A stretch of DNA of 64,000 bases from Chrysogorgia sp. JL179-B06 (lineage: Eukaryota; Cnidaria; Anthozoa; Scleralcyonacea; Chrysogorgiidae), in NCBI GenBank assembly GCA_035772405.1, contig JAYKKM010000043.1, forward strand, positions 2,834,501 to 2,898,500. The letters run 5' to 3'. This document shows positions 12,495-25,593 of the stretch, in pieces (position 1 is the first letter of the stretch; each line of letters begins with the position of its first letter). A program made the translations under genes and the position numbers. The notes under the pieces are model-generated. The model searched no databases and was not told where the DNA came from. It saw only the letters and a program-made list of their open reading frames with translations.

Positions 12495-14446
12495 CAGGGA
12501 ATGGTCTATTTGACGATCGACAATGCGGAGAATTATCTTGTTCTGAATTCGACGACGTCAATTTAAGAGAGTCTCAACGTGGCATCCAATTCCTGTCACG
12601 TCTGATGTACGAGCAGTTGTCTACTCCATGGTCTTCCGGAGTTAGCTCACTGTAACGATAACTGTAGACCTCTTAGCAATCCTTTACCTGTCTCCCAAGT
12701 TCTATCATTCTTAAGTTGGATTCTCCCAAAGCAGTATCACCATACGTTTTTCTAAATCGAAAAGAAAAATCAATTTTCTCAAACAAAGCTTACAGCTCAG
12801 GAACCGGTCTATGTGGAAGGATTTATGACCGCATTTATACGAAGAATATAGGTTTTACTTGCCTTTAGGGGAGAGGAGAGACTAAGGAGTTTTTCCCAAT
12901 TGAGGCAATATTGTCTCCAAGGGGCAATCGATTGAGCCGCAGGATATTATGATTCTTAGGGGATGGGGCAGTCATATCATATGGGGGGGGGGGCAGTTGC
13001 AAGAGGGGACAAGGTACAATCTGCTTTATATGGCTAAAACTCAAAGCAAAATTGACCGATGCAAACTCGCATTTAATAATCGACTTTTCAAATTGAATTC
13101 TTATGATTTAGATACTGAATAGTAATTACTGCGGTCGACTGTTTTAGGGAAACAGAAACGACACCTTATAATTTCGATGGTGTGGCAGATAATACGGACA
13201 GACATTTTACTCGTCTCTCGCAAGTTTCCTTATAGCCCTTTTATGGTTCGAAAAAATACATTCAAAACTCGTAAATATCTGCCCGTATATCATCTGGTAA
13301 ACCATCGAATAAGACTAATAATTAGGCAGGCATTTTACTTCAGTTTGCTTCAATCGCCACGAACCAGAGCTCGAAATTACCGCTCGCAAACTCGCAAAAT
13401 GCGAGTGAACTTTTGGTTTTATCGAGTTTTAGGGAGTAGGAAACATTTCACTAGCAAAGTTTTGCGAGTATGACCTCAGTTGGGAAAATTAAACGATTGG
13501 AAAGTTTCATAAATGTGACATTTTGTAGCATGTAATACGTTCGTCTGACGATCGAAGACGTGGTAGCTATTCACTACATTCAGCGGTTTCATTAAGAAAT
13601 ATTCGTGAAGTAGTTGCGTAACAATACGTTCCTCGTTGCAAGTGGAGCGCTCTGCCATGGTTTAATCAATGTAAAAGAAAATCTCTACAGTAGTTTTTTT
13701 TCTGGGAGAAAAGGGTAATTTTCAAAATAATTAAAGATAAATTCCAGATTTCCAACCAAGACCTTCTGTTAACTGAGGTGGATTAAAAGGCAAATACGCC
13801 ATAAGTTTATTGAAGATCTTGCGTAATGCTGAACCTGCATAGTTATGTAATAAACATGCTTAGTACGGAATTTAGGTCATGCTTAGGCATTTTATTTCTG
13901 AATTTTTTGTGCTAGCCTGAGTGGTAAGGTTTGAGATGCTTTATAAGCTCAAATAAAATTGATGTTAATATGGTTTCTATGTCACTATTGTTTCTGGATA
14001 CATAGGGGATTTTAAATTTTGCTAGTGAGAATGAAGCCTATTAGCACATGTTTGCTAGTGGTCTTTAAGGTTAAGGTAGACCCTTGCCACCAATAAAGGC
14101 TTGAAAATGACGTTGGATATGAAAGACAACAGTAATTATTATACTTTCGAACTTCATTCTCATTCCTTACTGTTCAACATACTCCAGTTAATTCTCAATG
14201 TCCGGCAGCTGCGGCGTCATTTCTGTTGAATATTGTGAATTATTGGACGAAGGTGTCCAAAAAAAATAATATTGGACGCTGATGATGTCACTACCTCAAA
14301 TTAAGGCGCGAAAATTACAAAATAACAAAATGGCTTGCAGTAGATTTGGCATTGTTGACGATGACAATAGTGACGATGATGACAATAGTGACGATGAAGA
14401 CAACAGTGACGACAACGATAACGAGAACAGTCAGTGACGACATATA
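12495..14446. other. Non-coding stretch, nothing identified
   Basis: Short ORFs only, none with domain features. A small trinucleotide-like GACGATGA repeat occurs at about 14,355-14,430. Confidence 0.4.
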
Positions 14447-14587
14447 TAATAAAACAATTATTGGATTGGGTTTACGCATGATATAAAAAATGATCCAAAC
14501 CTCGGTTAATGTTATCCGCCTCAGCTTTCGGGTTATAACATTTACCTCGGTCTTGTTATAATGCTCAGCCTCATCCAATAATTGTTA
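14447..14587. repeat. Fold-back element, AACAATTA-ended family, copy 3
   Basis: Starts TAATAAAACAATTATTGGAT and ends ATCCAATAATTGTTAA. The loop contains CGCCTCAGCTTTCGGG. Its arm family (TTGGATTNGGNTTACNCATGAT) is shared with the copies at 52.8 and 53.1 kb. Confidence 0.75.
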
Positions 14588-14649
14588 AGTACATTACGAT
14601 CAGCTCATTTTTTTCAGAATTTGTAAAGTGTGTACTGAACACATGTACT

Positions 14650-14652
<3 letters not shown>

Positions 14653-14702
<50 letters not shown>

Positions 14703-14725
14703 TAATAATAATGATAATAATAATA

Positions 14726-14754
<29 letters not shown>
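14653..14754 (+). repeat. (TAA)n microsatellite
   Basis: About 100 bp of TAA repeats with scattered GAT interruptions. Confidence 0.95.
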
Positions 14755-14756
<2 letters not shown>

Positions 14757-15059
14757 GCGGCAAGTAGAGCGAACCCGTTCTTTGACCTCCGTTAAAGTTG
14801 GCCCGTGTCGAAAGCAAGCCTAATTCTAGAGCATCAGTGATTATTCAGACAGCCTTTTAAAGTGGTTAGCAGCTGGTTTTAGCGGACAGCTAGACAGTTT
14901 GGTGTCTCTGGAATAGACTAAACCTTATTTTATTTCTAATTCGTTTAAATTGGCTCAAGATCTGTTGGGAGCCATGACTGAGCCAATGAACACGAAGTTG
15001 ATAGAGTGCAAAAGGAGAGCACAAGAATTAGTGAGTTCTGAGGACCCGACACGAAACCT

Positions 15060-15285
15060 AAACGCGAGAAAGAAAGGGTATATATGGCAGCAATGAAAAC
15101 GATATGGGACGCCAGTGGGTTTGAGTTAACGAACTTCTCTAGTCAAAACCTGCGATACCAAGCAACCAGAATCGATAAATCGATTGGAAATGTCCGAGAA
15201 ACCATTCGTGAGGGCGCGATGGCCGGGGACAACATGGCGAATGGTGACAATATTCTGGAAATTGATGGACAAAGACTTTTTTGAT
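15060..15285 (+). pseudogene. Possible retroelement ORF fragment
   Basis: A plus-strand frame reads MKTIWDASGFELTNFSSQN, then RYQATRIDKSIGNV. The pattern (LTSQNLRDQxxRLEKxxGNV) resembles a segment I associate with cnidarian retroelement proteins, but I cannot name the family. It ends in a stop after IDGQRLF. No flanking retroelement domain was seen. Confidence 0.3.
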
Positions 15286-15419
15286 TACGACCAGAGAAAT
15301 CAAAAAGAACATTTCTATAGCCAAGGCTGAGACAGAAATACTAATGTCAAACCGGAAGATAACAAAGAGAGGGAGGGAAAATGTTGTAAGACGATATGCC
15401 ACAAATCGCAAAGTTTTTT

Positions 15420-15590
15420 ATAAAATCAAATCAAACTTGGCGTGTGAGTGGATCTCATGTGCCTGGCGCTTGTCGATTTTCAATTTTTAATCTTGCGTTA
15501 CCATGTGCCGTATTTTTCGATTCACGACTTCATCAGTCTTATACGACCCATTTTGACTGGGCCAGATAGGAAAGATTTAAGTATAATGTT
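15420..15590 (+). repeat. Dispersed repeat, second copy inverted at about 26,220-26,390
   Basis: The segment around CTTGGCGTGTGAGTGGATCT and TGCCTGGCGCTTGTCGA reappears as its reverse complement near 26,310-26,390. Similarity continues over roughly 165 bp, including the CGTTACC and TTTTTCGAT blocks. Confidence 0.7.
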
Positions 15591-15614
15591 TAGAAATGGT
15601 AATAGTTTTACGAT

Positions 15615-16285
15615 ATCCGCTCTCATAACGTTTTTCTCATAATTTATACTTCTGGACGCCGCCATTTTTGAGTTTGCTCGACGGCTCAAAGTTGATGTAC
15701 AGCGGGGGTTTTCTTTTCAATTTTGACCATAGAGATCATAAATAAAACTAGGGGAACATTGGGGCCTGATTTCAGTCAACCGCGGGGAACCAATTGAAGG
15801 CTGTCGTCTTGGATAAATAGGGGGACAATTTTATATTTATATTTCATATTAAAGCAATCATTTTGATCTTTTACTCAGCAGAAAATGGTCCTGGTAACAA
15901 CAGAACGACAGGCTTAACCGCCAAATATACAAATAGTAAATAAATAGTTGTTTTGTACCGCAAGGTTCTCGAATTGCAGAAAAAGGCCTGGAAGCAAGAA
16001 GTTTGCCCTCCAATTTCCCCAGTTGCCCTCCAATTTTCCCAAGATGGCGGCGCCCAATTGGTTCCCAAATGCAGGCCCCAATGCCCCCTCTATAGTCTTA
16101 CATATGATCTCTATGATTTTGACGTCATTGAGTGCTTGACGTTTGTTCCTTGCATTGAATGACGTCAAAAGAAACTCCCGCTGGACATCTAGTCTGAGCC
16201 ATCGAGCAAACTCTAAAATGGCGGCGTCCAGAATCATAAAATACGAGAATGAAAACGTTATTTCTCGAGTACAAGAGCAGATACC
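15615..16285. repeat. Large fold-back element with GGACGCCGCCATTTT arms
   Basis: Left arm around CATAATTTATACTTCTGGACGCC pairs with right arm AATGGCGGCGTCCAGAATCAT, and the flanks (AAAACGTTAT region) extend the pairing. Interior 15,900-16,100 is unpaired and repeats CCCTCCAATTT. No coding function supported. Confidence 0.65.
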
Positions 16286-16349
16286 GTAAAACAATCAACA
16301 TTTCCAAACATTATACTTAAAACTCCTGCACTAACCCATAAAATGATGT

Positions 16350-17110
16350 TTAAGATCACTTAAAGAACACTTAAAATGATGAAGAATGGCGCCTACAGTT
16401 CTTCGATATCTATTTTCGCTCTTGAGGTATTCAGTTGTATGCGATATATGTTAATGAGGCACAGGATAAAGTCAAAGTAGGCAAACCACATCGTGGCAAT
16501 TCTAAAATTCGTGTATATTTTCAAAGTTATCCAATGAAATTACTTGAAACTTTTCACGTGGATGCATACTAAAGAACATGGTTCAAGTTATATTGTCACT
16601 ATATACAGATTAGCTTCCAAACCTCTCCGTTCCTATACAAAAGTCTTCATTTTCTGCATTGCAAGCAACGTTTTCGATTTTAAATTTAGGTATTGCATTG
16701 GAAAGATTATTGAAAAAGTTATTGAGAACTGTCAATCTCAAAATGTTCTGCACACAAGAAAACAAATTATTTTGTTTTAGAATCTAGGAGGTCTGGAAAC
16801 TAATCTGTCACTATGGTGATAACATTACTTGAACCATGTTCTTTAGTTTGGTAGTATGCATCCACGTGGAAAGTTTGAAGTAATTTCATTGGATAACTTT
16901 GAAGATATACACGACTTTTAGATTTGCCACAATGTTGTTTGCTTATTTTGACGTCATCCTATATTCAGTTAAATGTGATATGTTAATGTAACATATCACA
17001 TTTAACTGAATACCTCGAGAACGAAAAGAGATATGGAAGAACTGTCAACGCCACTCTTCAACATTTTAAGCGTCCTTTCAAACAAAGCATTGTCATTTGG
17101 TTTGTGGCAC
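16350..17110. repeat. Large fold-back element, about 750 bp
   Basis: Left arm blocks TACAGTTCTTCGATATCT, ATCCAATGAAATTACTT and ACTAAAGAACATGGTTCAAG recur in reverse order and complemented on the right. A nested short palindrome TGATATGTTAATGTAACATATCA lies at about 16,976-17,000. Related arm sequence recurs at 19,370-19,510. Confidence 0.7.
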
Positions 17111-18296
17111 TTTAAAGACCTTTTATTTGAAAGTAATTTAATTTTTGACTACAGTTCCCCTTTAATCTGATGATCAGAGATAAACATTTCCCGAGAAATT
17201 GCTTCCCATACACATGCATTTTCAAAACCTTTGATGTTGAAAAACGTCATTAATTATTTTACAAATATATTTTATATTGATTAAGGAAAATAATCGATGT
17301 GACTGTTCTTGGACTGTTCAAATTTTTGAAAGGCAAGCCATCATTTCGGCGTTCTAAACTTGGAAAGAAGATTTTCCTCACATGCGCGAGGCGTCAACAT
17401 ATCGTATATAAACATTCTGATTGGCTAACAATTTTTCGTCTATGTTTAGCTTCTAAAACGTTGCTTTCTTGGTATATTTTGAGGGTTTAGGCACGGAAAG
17501 GAGATAGCTCATACCTTCTCAAGTCAAAGTTCTTGTCCATTAATTCTGCCAGCCTGGAGAATAAATATATAGATATGATAATAAAGTGACAGAGAAGGGA
17601 AATAAAGATCGACCACATTGTCGGCATTCAGCGCCCATGAGGTCTATATATAACTGGAGTATTATTTTCTGGTCTTTGGTCGGGAAAAAAGCGAAGCCAA
17701 ACATGGCGGTGATTTGGTACGTACGTTTCAGTCCCTATACGCGTTCTTGTACGTCACTTTCTCGCGCGCAACTTTTCTATTTTTTCAACTACGTTCATTT
17801 TGAAAACATACACAAAATATAGAGGCAGAAATGAACCAGTAATTACAAATTTTTTATTACCAAAGTTAAGCCGAGTCAAAATGGTACAGTTTTTAAAGAA
17901 ACAAATTACAGAATTAACAGAAATGACGAAAAAAGCCCTCAAAAATTTCTTGAATAAAGTAGGTTAACGAACAATTTCTTTTTACCGTTTCCCTCATTTC
18001 AGTCAGACAACCGATGTCACTATAGCAAGTCACAGAACATTACTAAGTCCTTTTTAAGTATTCGGTTACTAAACGTTTGTCGGTTTCTCTTCTTCCGAGG
18101 TCTTCTTTCGTTCTTGTAAATGATTTCGTAACCGAACCAAACAAAACCTAAAGTACAATGTCGTGAAAACTGAAAAGCTCGCCTGGAACTGATGTACAAG
18201 ACCGCGTAGGAGACTGAAACTGACGTACAAAATCTGTCTCCATGTCCGCCATGTTTGACTTCACATTTTGCCCAGAGCATAGTCCTCCATGAGTTA
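17111..18296. other. Non-coding stretch, nothing identified
   Basis: No supported gene; short ORFs only. Confidence 0.4.
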
Positions 18297-18455
18297 AGAA
18301 ATAGAAAACATTTTCCGTGTTTCCATAGAGTTATAGAAACACGAGTGGAAGTTTGGGAGAACGAGTAATATAATGCTATTTCGAGTTCTCCCAAACTTTC
18401 ACGAGTGTTTCTATAACGTATGGGAACACGGAAAGATGTTTTCTATTTCATTTAT
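18297..18455. repeat. Fold-back element with GGAAGTTTGGGAGAAC arms, second copy
   Basis: AGAAATAGAAAACATTTTCC to GATGTTTTCTATTTCAT. Arms match the element at 8030-8220 but the loop differs. Confidence 0.75.
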
Positions 18456-19762
18456 AAAATAACACTGAGGAAATAAGGAATAAGCCTCTTTTATTAAAAT
18501 GACATATACATTCTCCTTATTCACGCTCGACAACGTCGTCGGCTCCGCTGCTCAAATGAACATAAACGCTCTTAACTGTGAAAAGCATCCAATGTTCTCG
18601 TTTTTCTTCTTCTTGGCTTTCACATGAGAACATATTTATCGACATATTTATCGACATTTTAGCTGTTTGTGAGCAAAGGTTCGTCTTATACAGTCCATTT
18701 TATAAAAATTGCGGGAAAAATCCATTTTTCCATCGAGTTATAAAAACACGGCTTTCAGCCAATCAGCGCGTGCGTTTTTAATTTGTTATTTTATAATTAT
18801 ATATAGAGCTCAGTGTTCAGCGCACATTCTCTTCCAGTCAACAGAGCCCTCTACCACCCCCTCCACAAAAACTCGTGAAATTGCAAATTTTACGAGGAAA
18901 AGTCATTACCTTGGCATATCCATTTTTTCTAGAGCATCTCTAAATATTGTGAAAATAATAATGACTTAACAAATAAGAAGTGATTTATAAATAAATCCAT
19001 ATTGCATGTAGTATTAATTTAGAAAATAAAACCCACCACACTCGTTTAGTTAAATACAATTAATTACACGAGATACAAAAGGTTTATAAACAGTTAAAGT
19101 GCCCCTAACCTCAAAATGTTTTATTGTCTTATTTGGAAGAACTTTTAAAATGATAAAGTAACTTCTTTTGAAGATTTTCACTTCTCTTTCTTTTTGAGAT
19201 ATATCAGTTTGTTTGATATGCAAATATCTGGAATTTCGTCACACATGCATAATGAGTTATTATATCTTTGCGTTCATGAAATAAAAACACTAAAGTGTGA
19301 ATAACACGTGTGTCCGTTTCTCCCACAACACCAAACTTCTTGATTTTAATTGCCACGATGCTGTTTGCCTGCGTTGACGTCATCCTCCGTGCCTCATTAA
19401 CATATCACATATAACTGAATAGCTCGAGAACGAAAATGGATATCGAAGAACTGTTCGCGCCATTCTTCACCCTTTCAAACATAGCATTATCATTTTTGGG
19501 GTTAGGTGCACTTTAATTAGAAGTTCACAACACATTAAACTGTACATTTTTATTATTTTTTAATTTTTTTAATTTTAATTTTAATTTAATTTTAATTTTT
19601 AAAAACACTTTTTTACACTTTATTTATTGAGGATAGTGAATAAACGTTTTTCCAAACCGGTCCTCAAATTAATAATTAATATAATAAATTAATATAATAA
19701 ATTGATTTATAATATAGACATCCACCATATTAAAGCAAATGGTTTGAACCTAGGAGTATCAT
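18456..19762. other. Non-coding stretch with decayed fold-back sequence
   Basis: The 19,100-19,510 part is a decayed fold-back: TTTTGAGATATATCAGTTTG and TGCATAATGAGTTATT resemble the element at 20,638-21,125, and CATATAACTGAATAGCTCGA resembles that at 16,350-17,110. An A/T-only tract lies at 19,545-19,620. No gene. Confidence 0.5.
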
Positions 19763-20088
19763 TAGATGTGTGAAGTTGATCGTCCAGGTTGTTGTAGTCT
19801 TGAGAAAGACTAGACTATTGTTGGTGACTGACGTTTCGACGGCCTCAGCGGCGGTCATCTTCAGAGTCAAGTAAAGCGTCTTTGTCAGATTTGCCTTAAT
19901 TGCCTATATATACGTCTATATAGACGTATATTGCCTATATAGACGTACAGGTATATACAGGCAAACCCTGACAAACACGCTTTACTTGACTCTGAATATG
20001 ACCGCCGCTGAGGCCGTCTAAACGTCAGTCACCAACAATAGTCTTTCTCAAGACTACAACAACCTGGACGATCAACTTCACACATCTA
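19763..20088. repeat. Fold-back element with TTAGATGTGTGAAG ends
   Basis: Arms of about 130 bp pair almost perfectly (AAGTTGATCGTCCAGGTTG with its complement; GACGGCCTCAGCGGCGGTCA with its complement). The interior is a run of TATATAGACGTA palindromes. Confidence 0.85.
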
Positions 20089-20239
20089 ATTCACCACATT
20101 GCAAGTTATCAGCTCATATATTACTAGCGAAAAAACAAAATGGCGGAATGAATTTGCTCAAGTGAATGCACAAGAAATCAGGTTTTTACTTGATTAAACA
20201 ACACGAAAAAATACCTAAAACTACCGCGAGTGTCTATAT

Positions 20240-20368
20240 TATAAAACAATTATACGGCATTTATACCATTCGCTCTCGTCGTATACAAGCTCATAACCAA
20301 TTCTGTGCTTCGCGCCTCGTCGGTTATGAGCTCAGATACGACTCGCGAACTCGTGGTATAATTGTTAT
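20240..20368. repeat. Fold-back element, AACAATTA-ended family, copy 4
   Basis: ATAAAACAATTATACGGCAT to TGGTATAATTGTTATAT, with loop GCTTCGCGCCTCGTCGG. Arms differ from other copies. Confidence 0.7.
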
Positions 20369-20637
20369 ATAATGCAGCTTTGTAAAACGTACTAACCATG
20401 GTGAATGGTAATAAGTTCAGAACGTTCTGAAATCTAAACTGCTTATTTGTAAATTTCTGATAATCTAAAAATACACATTATTAACCTTGCATTGTCAGTG
20501 TAATCTCCAAATTCTTTTATTGCTGAAATGACGTCTGCGTCTCCTATAAACAAAGGTTTCAACATTTTAACAAAAAACATCTACACAATATTTACGACAC
20601 ACTAAATAGACTATTTTTCTATTTTAACTATTTTAAA

Positions 20638-21125
20638 TTGCCTATGCATTGAAAAATTCAGTTGTAAAATAACTCTTTTGTTTGAAAGAACTCTTAAAAC
20701 TATAAAGACAACCATTTACAACTTTTTACATCTCACTTCACTCTTGAGATATTAAGATTTGTTTAATATGTAAATGATCATACTTATGACATCACAATGC
20801 ATAATGACTTATTGAGAAATTCTGCATATCTTTACCATTATCACATGGAATCGTTTGATGATTTGCATATTTGATGTCATTGGATACATCCACGCACATG
20901 TACCTGCATTTCAAGTGATTTCATTACATAATATCAAGGTTAATAATATAAGCGTTTTCAGTAAGTTATTATGCAGTGTGATGTCATAAGTATGATCATT
21001 TACATATTAAACAAATCTTAATATCTCAGAGTGCAAAAGTTGTAAATGGTTTAGTCTTTATAGTTTCAAGAGTTCTTTCAAACAAAAGAGTTATTTTACA
21101 ACTGAATTTTTCATTGCATAGGCAA
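20638..21125. repeat. Fold-back element, about 490 bp
   Basis: Left arm TGCCTATGCATTGAAAAATT, ACTCTTTTGTTTGAAAGAAC and ATGATCATACTTATGACATC pair with the right arm in mirror order. No coding capacity. Confidence 0.8.
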
Positions 21126-21744
21126 CTATTTTAACTATTTTAACATTTTAATATTCTCACGACCATATTGTTGGTGTAAACTCTATTGACGTCTCAGTAA
21201 AGAGGTCTATAAGATTATAGAATCGACCGGCCGACACCAGGACCATTTTTCCAACCTTCTACCGTGGAGGAAAAATGTCCTGGGCACGAGATTGACCATC
21301 ATCCTAAATGAATGAGTTAAATAACAGAACTAAAATATTCTCGTTTTTTTTATTCAATTGTAGTGATGATTCAGTTAACAGTCTTCATGTCATATTTTTA
21401 ACTTTCTCTCTAAATGTATAGATATAATACATTAAGATTCATACAGACTCACCTTTTTCCCATCGCTGCCTAACGTTGCTGTGAATTTTTCCTGAACGAC
21501 ACAAAATATGAACAAATGTTGTAATTTGCGCATATTATAAATTACAACATTTGAGATTAGATCAACCATCTATATAGTAAGTAAATGGGGAAAACAAGGT
21601 GTTGGGGCTCCATGCAGTAGCAACATCACAAATTAATGCATATAATGAAATTATATCGTGGCGAAATGGTAAAATTGGAAGATATTTCATTGATCAATTT
21701 ACGCTGTATATTGAGGACTGGAACAATTAATCTAGCAAGCAGCA
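21126..21744. other. Non-coding, nothing identified
   Basis: A short inverted pair around TTGTAATTTGCGCATATTAT at 21,517-21,560 is the only structure noticed. Confidence 0.4.
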
Positions 21745-22800
21745 TATAGCTATTAAAGCGGGCTTTATTCTCCTAGCTGTCGGACTGCAAAAGCCTGGTC
21801 AGAAGTGCAAGGCTAAAGACTATAAAGATTGTTTGGAGAAACGATTGGCTTTATGGAACGATGGTCAAATTGACAAGCTACTAAGGGAAGAACGAATGAT
21901 TCAAAGTCGTCTTGGAAAAGGAAAGAAGCCTGACCCTCCAAACTAGGTCAAATCAATTCAGCCATGCGTTTTTAAAATGACCTCAGACTTGTGGAGATGT
22001 GTGCTGCCCTTGACAAATTATGTTATGTTGCAACTGAAACAGAAACATCCTGAAGCACAATAAGCAAAGCTCAGAGCACTACTTCGTGATCCAATAGAAG
22101 ACATACCGGAAAGTATATACCGTGAAATAAACGGAGAAATTATAAGAGAAGCTGCTCTGAGAAGAAAAGGATCTGGTGGCCCGTCAGGTATTGATGCAGC
22201 ATGATTTAGGAGAATACTTGGCTGTAAATGTTTCAAGCAATCCTCCACAAAACTTTGTGAAGCATTAGCCGGTAGTCTGTACGTATTTATTGCGTAGGTT
22301 GCAAGTGGGACAAAACACTCTGTACTGTGTAGAGCAGCAGCTCTATTCAGGGCATTAAAGGGGTTGGAAGCATTCTGTGTCATCTGCGTCAAATATGTTG
22401 CGCATAGGATGGATTGCTGCTTCACTACCTACTTGATTCAATCGAAGTAGGATCAACATGCATCGAGATTTTTACCATTGGTGACCTTACCCATGACCTT
22501 ATACGCTATCAGTCTTCAACCACTGATGATCACATATTTGCAACATGCAAGTCACATAAAGCAATGCTGGTACGCCGATGATGCAAGTGGAGCAGCAACT
22601 ATACCACAAATAACGTCGTGGTGGAATGCCTTGTCAGGAAATGCAGGCTGATTGTTAAACCAGAAAAAGAAGAATTTGCAAGAAACAGCCATCAACATTA
22701 CCACACAATTGGACAGAAGCATCTTGGGGCAGTAGTGGGATCAAGATCAGATCTGTCTGTATATGTTGATGGAAAAGTAGAAACATTCGTCTCGTTTTTC
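21745..22800 (+). pseudogene. Retroelement reverse transcriptase relic (YADD)
   Basis: Plus-strand pieces read LEKRLALWNDGQIDKLLREE with MIQSRLGKGKKPDPPN. A separate frame gives [20 protein letters not shown], then [26 protein letters not shown] and later [12 protein letters not shown] and [10 protein letters not shown], ending in GQKHLGAVVGS. The YADD box followed by HLGA is the catalytic region of a reverse transcriptase, and the spacing of blocks is that of one polyprotein. Stops and frameshifts separate them. I cannot assign the clade. Confidence 0.6.
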
Positions 22801-22839
22801 AAAATAAATTTGAAGAAATAACGAACATTAGTTAGTTAC

Positions 22840-22960
22840 TACTAAAACAATTAGATTATTCGCTCTCAATTTCTACGAGGCAATAATTAACTCAGGTTTC
22901 GCCCTCGTTAACTATCAACTCATATAGAGATTTCGATCTCATATATAATTCAATTGTTAA
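22840..22960. repeat. Fold-back element, AACAATTA-ended family, copy 5
   Basis: ACTAAAACAATTAGATTATT to ATATAATTCAATTGTTAA, with loop CAGGTTTCGCCCTCG. Pairing is less perfect than in other copies, so it is probably older. Confidence 0.65.
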
Positions 22961-24084
22961 ATAAATATCGATGAAATACTAGGTTTTCTCCAATTCAGAA
23001 AAAATGATATCTTCACAGTGAGCAGTGAACATATCATCTTTATCTTCACATCGAAGTTATTCTTCAATGAATGAAGTTAATGAAGTTAGTCTTCACATTG
23101 AAGTTAACTAGCTTGAGTTGCATTAATTGCTTGGTTACTATAGTCAGAAGTGAAAGTGAAAGAGAAAAGCGAGCAAAACAAGTATTCTTAGAGCTAAATA
23201 TTTGGTTGGAAATGCCTCCTAAAAATAAATTTATCAGTTAAAAGGCACGAAACGAAAGGCCCAAATATTAGATCTCTCTGAAGTTTCTGAGGAGGATGAA
23301 CCAGCTGAAATGAGTGCGAGTAAATATTCGAGTGCTGCTGCTGATGAAGTGGATTTATGCAGCACTTCAGAGAGGTTTACAAGACAGAGTAAAAAGGCTA
23401 CATTGACACTCTAGAAGAAAGGGAAGGTGCTCAATATGAAGCTGGGCATTTTGAACCTCTAACTTGAATTGAATTTTCACACTGATTTCCTCAATTTGTC
23501 ATTTTAGCGGTTGTCGGAATTTATTTTGGCGATATCTTCAAAACTATAAAAGATATTGACACAAAAGTTTTACTGTATATTCATGTGCCCTTTAGTTGCG
23601 GTGAGAACTCGCATTTTTTAGTTTGAACTAGGAAAACATAAGTTATCGATTTTCTAGTCAGTGGACTTGGAATGTTTTTCTCCATCTTTATTGACGATGC
23701 TAAAAATTTATGAAGGCGTGGTCATATCTACATCCATATCTGATCCTAGTTCCTTGCATAGCCCTAGCAATGCTGATAATATCCCAAACGTTTCAGACTA
23801 TACCACCTTGTTTATATTTTGAGATATTACCTTTCCCGCGACCCCCTTAATTCGATCTCCAAAAAAGGTGTGGCCAGAATTAATGATGTGGCTCTTATAG
23901 AATTTAACAAATACGCACCAAATGTTTTTTTGGTTAATGTGCTAAGTATGTTACTTATGCCCACAGAATATGTTCTCAGTACAAAGTGCCTGTTATGATT
24001 AAAAAAGCTATCGAAAATGTCCATTTTTTCCTATCGAGCCACCTTAACACATACACTGCTTTAGTGAATGTGGGAGAGCTTGGA
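22961..24084. other. Non-coding stretch, nothing identified
   Basis: Small TCTTCACA/GAAGTTA repeats near 22,990-23,110. No supported gene. Confidence 0.4.
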
Positions 24085-24398
24085 GTAGATAGACGATACA
24101 TTGACAATCGTCAAGCTCATATCCTCAGAATGGTACATGTTCGATTCCTGTCCGGAACTCATAATAATTTTTCTGATGATATGAGCTTGACGATAGTCCA
24201 TGTATCTCGTCCATCATGGCTATTTCAATATAATAAACAGAACATTACATGGCCGCTTGGATACGAATTTTATCTTCTCGTGATGACAATATTTCACGAG
24301 ATATTACCAACACTCGAAGATAAAATTCGTATCTCTGCACGGTCATGTAATACCATCCATATATACGACTCGATCTCCCATGGTATAATTGTTAATAA
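24085..24398. repeat. Pair of nested inverted repeats ending TAATTGTTAA
   Basis: GACAATCGTCAAGCTCATAT pairs with ATATGAGCTTGACGATAG (24,105-24,205), and GGATACGAATTTTATCTTC pairs with its complement (24,257-24,335). The right edge has the AACAATTA-family end GGTATAATTGTTAA, suggesting one such element inserted into another repeat. Confidence 0.6.
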
Positions 24399-25593
24399 AT
24401 GTTGACAATAAAAGTAAAATTAAAGCTTTATTTGTGGTGATTTTGATGCAAACAGTTATTACTCCACTCACCTGAATCACTAGGATCTGTTACATAAGCC
24501 AGCCACAAAGTTGGGATACTGTCAGTAGATAACTGAACGTAGTTACCTAATATAGAAAAATTAAAAAATGAAGCTAAAAAAATTTATGCTCCTGGAAAAT
24601 GTTTGAGCCGAATGGCAACGCTGAGAACAAATCAGTGTTGCAGGATTGGTGAAAGCATTTAACGGTGTTTATTTATTTACAAGCTTTTCCACATTGAGTA
24701 GCAGGGAAACCCCACAGAATTAAGAATTTTTAAAAAGTAGCCTGGATATCAAATTTTTAAGCAAGATGTTTAAGGTCAATAACCAGAATAAAATTTTCAT
24801 AATTCGATTTTATTTGGTCTGTTTCGTCAGCGTATCCCGTGACTTTACCTGACGTCCAAGTCTTATTGTTATATATATATCTTATGAATTTTGAATTAAT
24901 ATCTTCCTTTTTGTATTCTAACCGTTGGCTTTTATTTGTCTGGTTTGGCGTCTCCTCAGCAACAACAACTACTAATTTGAATTTTTCGTAGTGAATCTTG
25001 CCTCCTCTCACTCATATATAATCTCCATCGCCTGGCCTTCCTCTAACTAGTGGTATCCATGCATGTGGTTGCTGCAAACCTCCTAACTTTTGAATTTTCA
25101 CCAAATCTGTTTGCAACGTTCTGTTCAATAATTAATCACCGCCTGACCCGGATTTATCCTCTTTTAATTGACTGTTCCGTGACCTGTCTTCAATTCGTGA
25201 CCTTTGTCAAGTGTTCACCATGCCAAACTTCGTCCTGTTAAGGATTTATCAATCAAATCTGTGTCGCTTGTCCATTTATCAATGAAGTCTGTGTCGCTTT
25301 GTCCATAGCAAAAAGTTAAAAGTTCTTTGCTCATGCTTTCTTATCGTTGCGGAATCTATGTCTTATTTTTCATATGTACTTACTTGTGTGTCTCTCGACT
25401 ATAGTTTATCTGGACCCAAGATTACCTCAACTTTATCAAAAACCAATTATGCACTTCTGTATGTTTCTGAAGAAGTTGTGGCCACTAAACCTGTGTTTGA
25501 TCTTTCAATTACCCGATGGTCATCCCCTACACCGATCCCTTCGTCTACTCGCATTCTCCTTGGTTGTCGCTTGCTGTTCAATATATTCCTATC
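24399..25593. other. Non-coding stretch, nothing identified
   Basis: No recognised domain in the short ORFs. The 25,240-25,300 part has a small direct repeat of TGTGTCGCTTGTCCAT. Confidence 0.4.

Noticed and set aside
14315..14578. 87-aa minus-strand ORF with valine/isoleucine repeats
   Set aside because: Derived from a GACGATGA-type simple repeat and a fold-back element.
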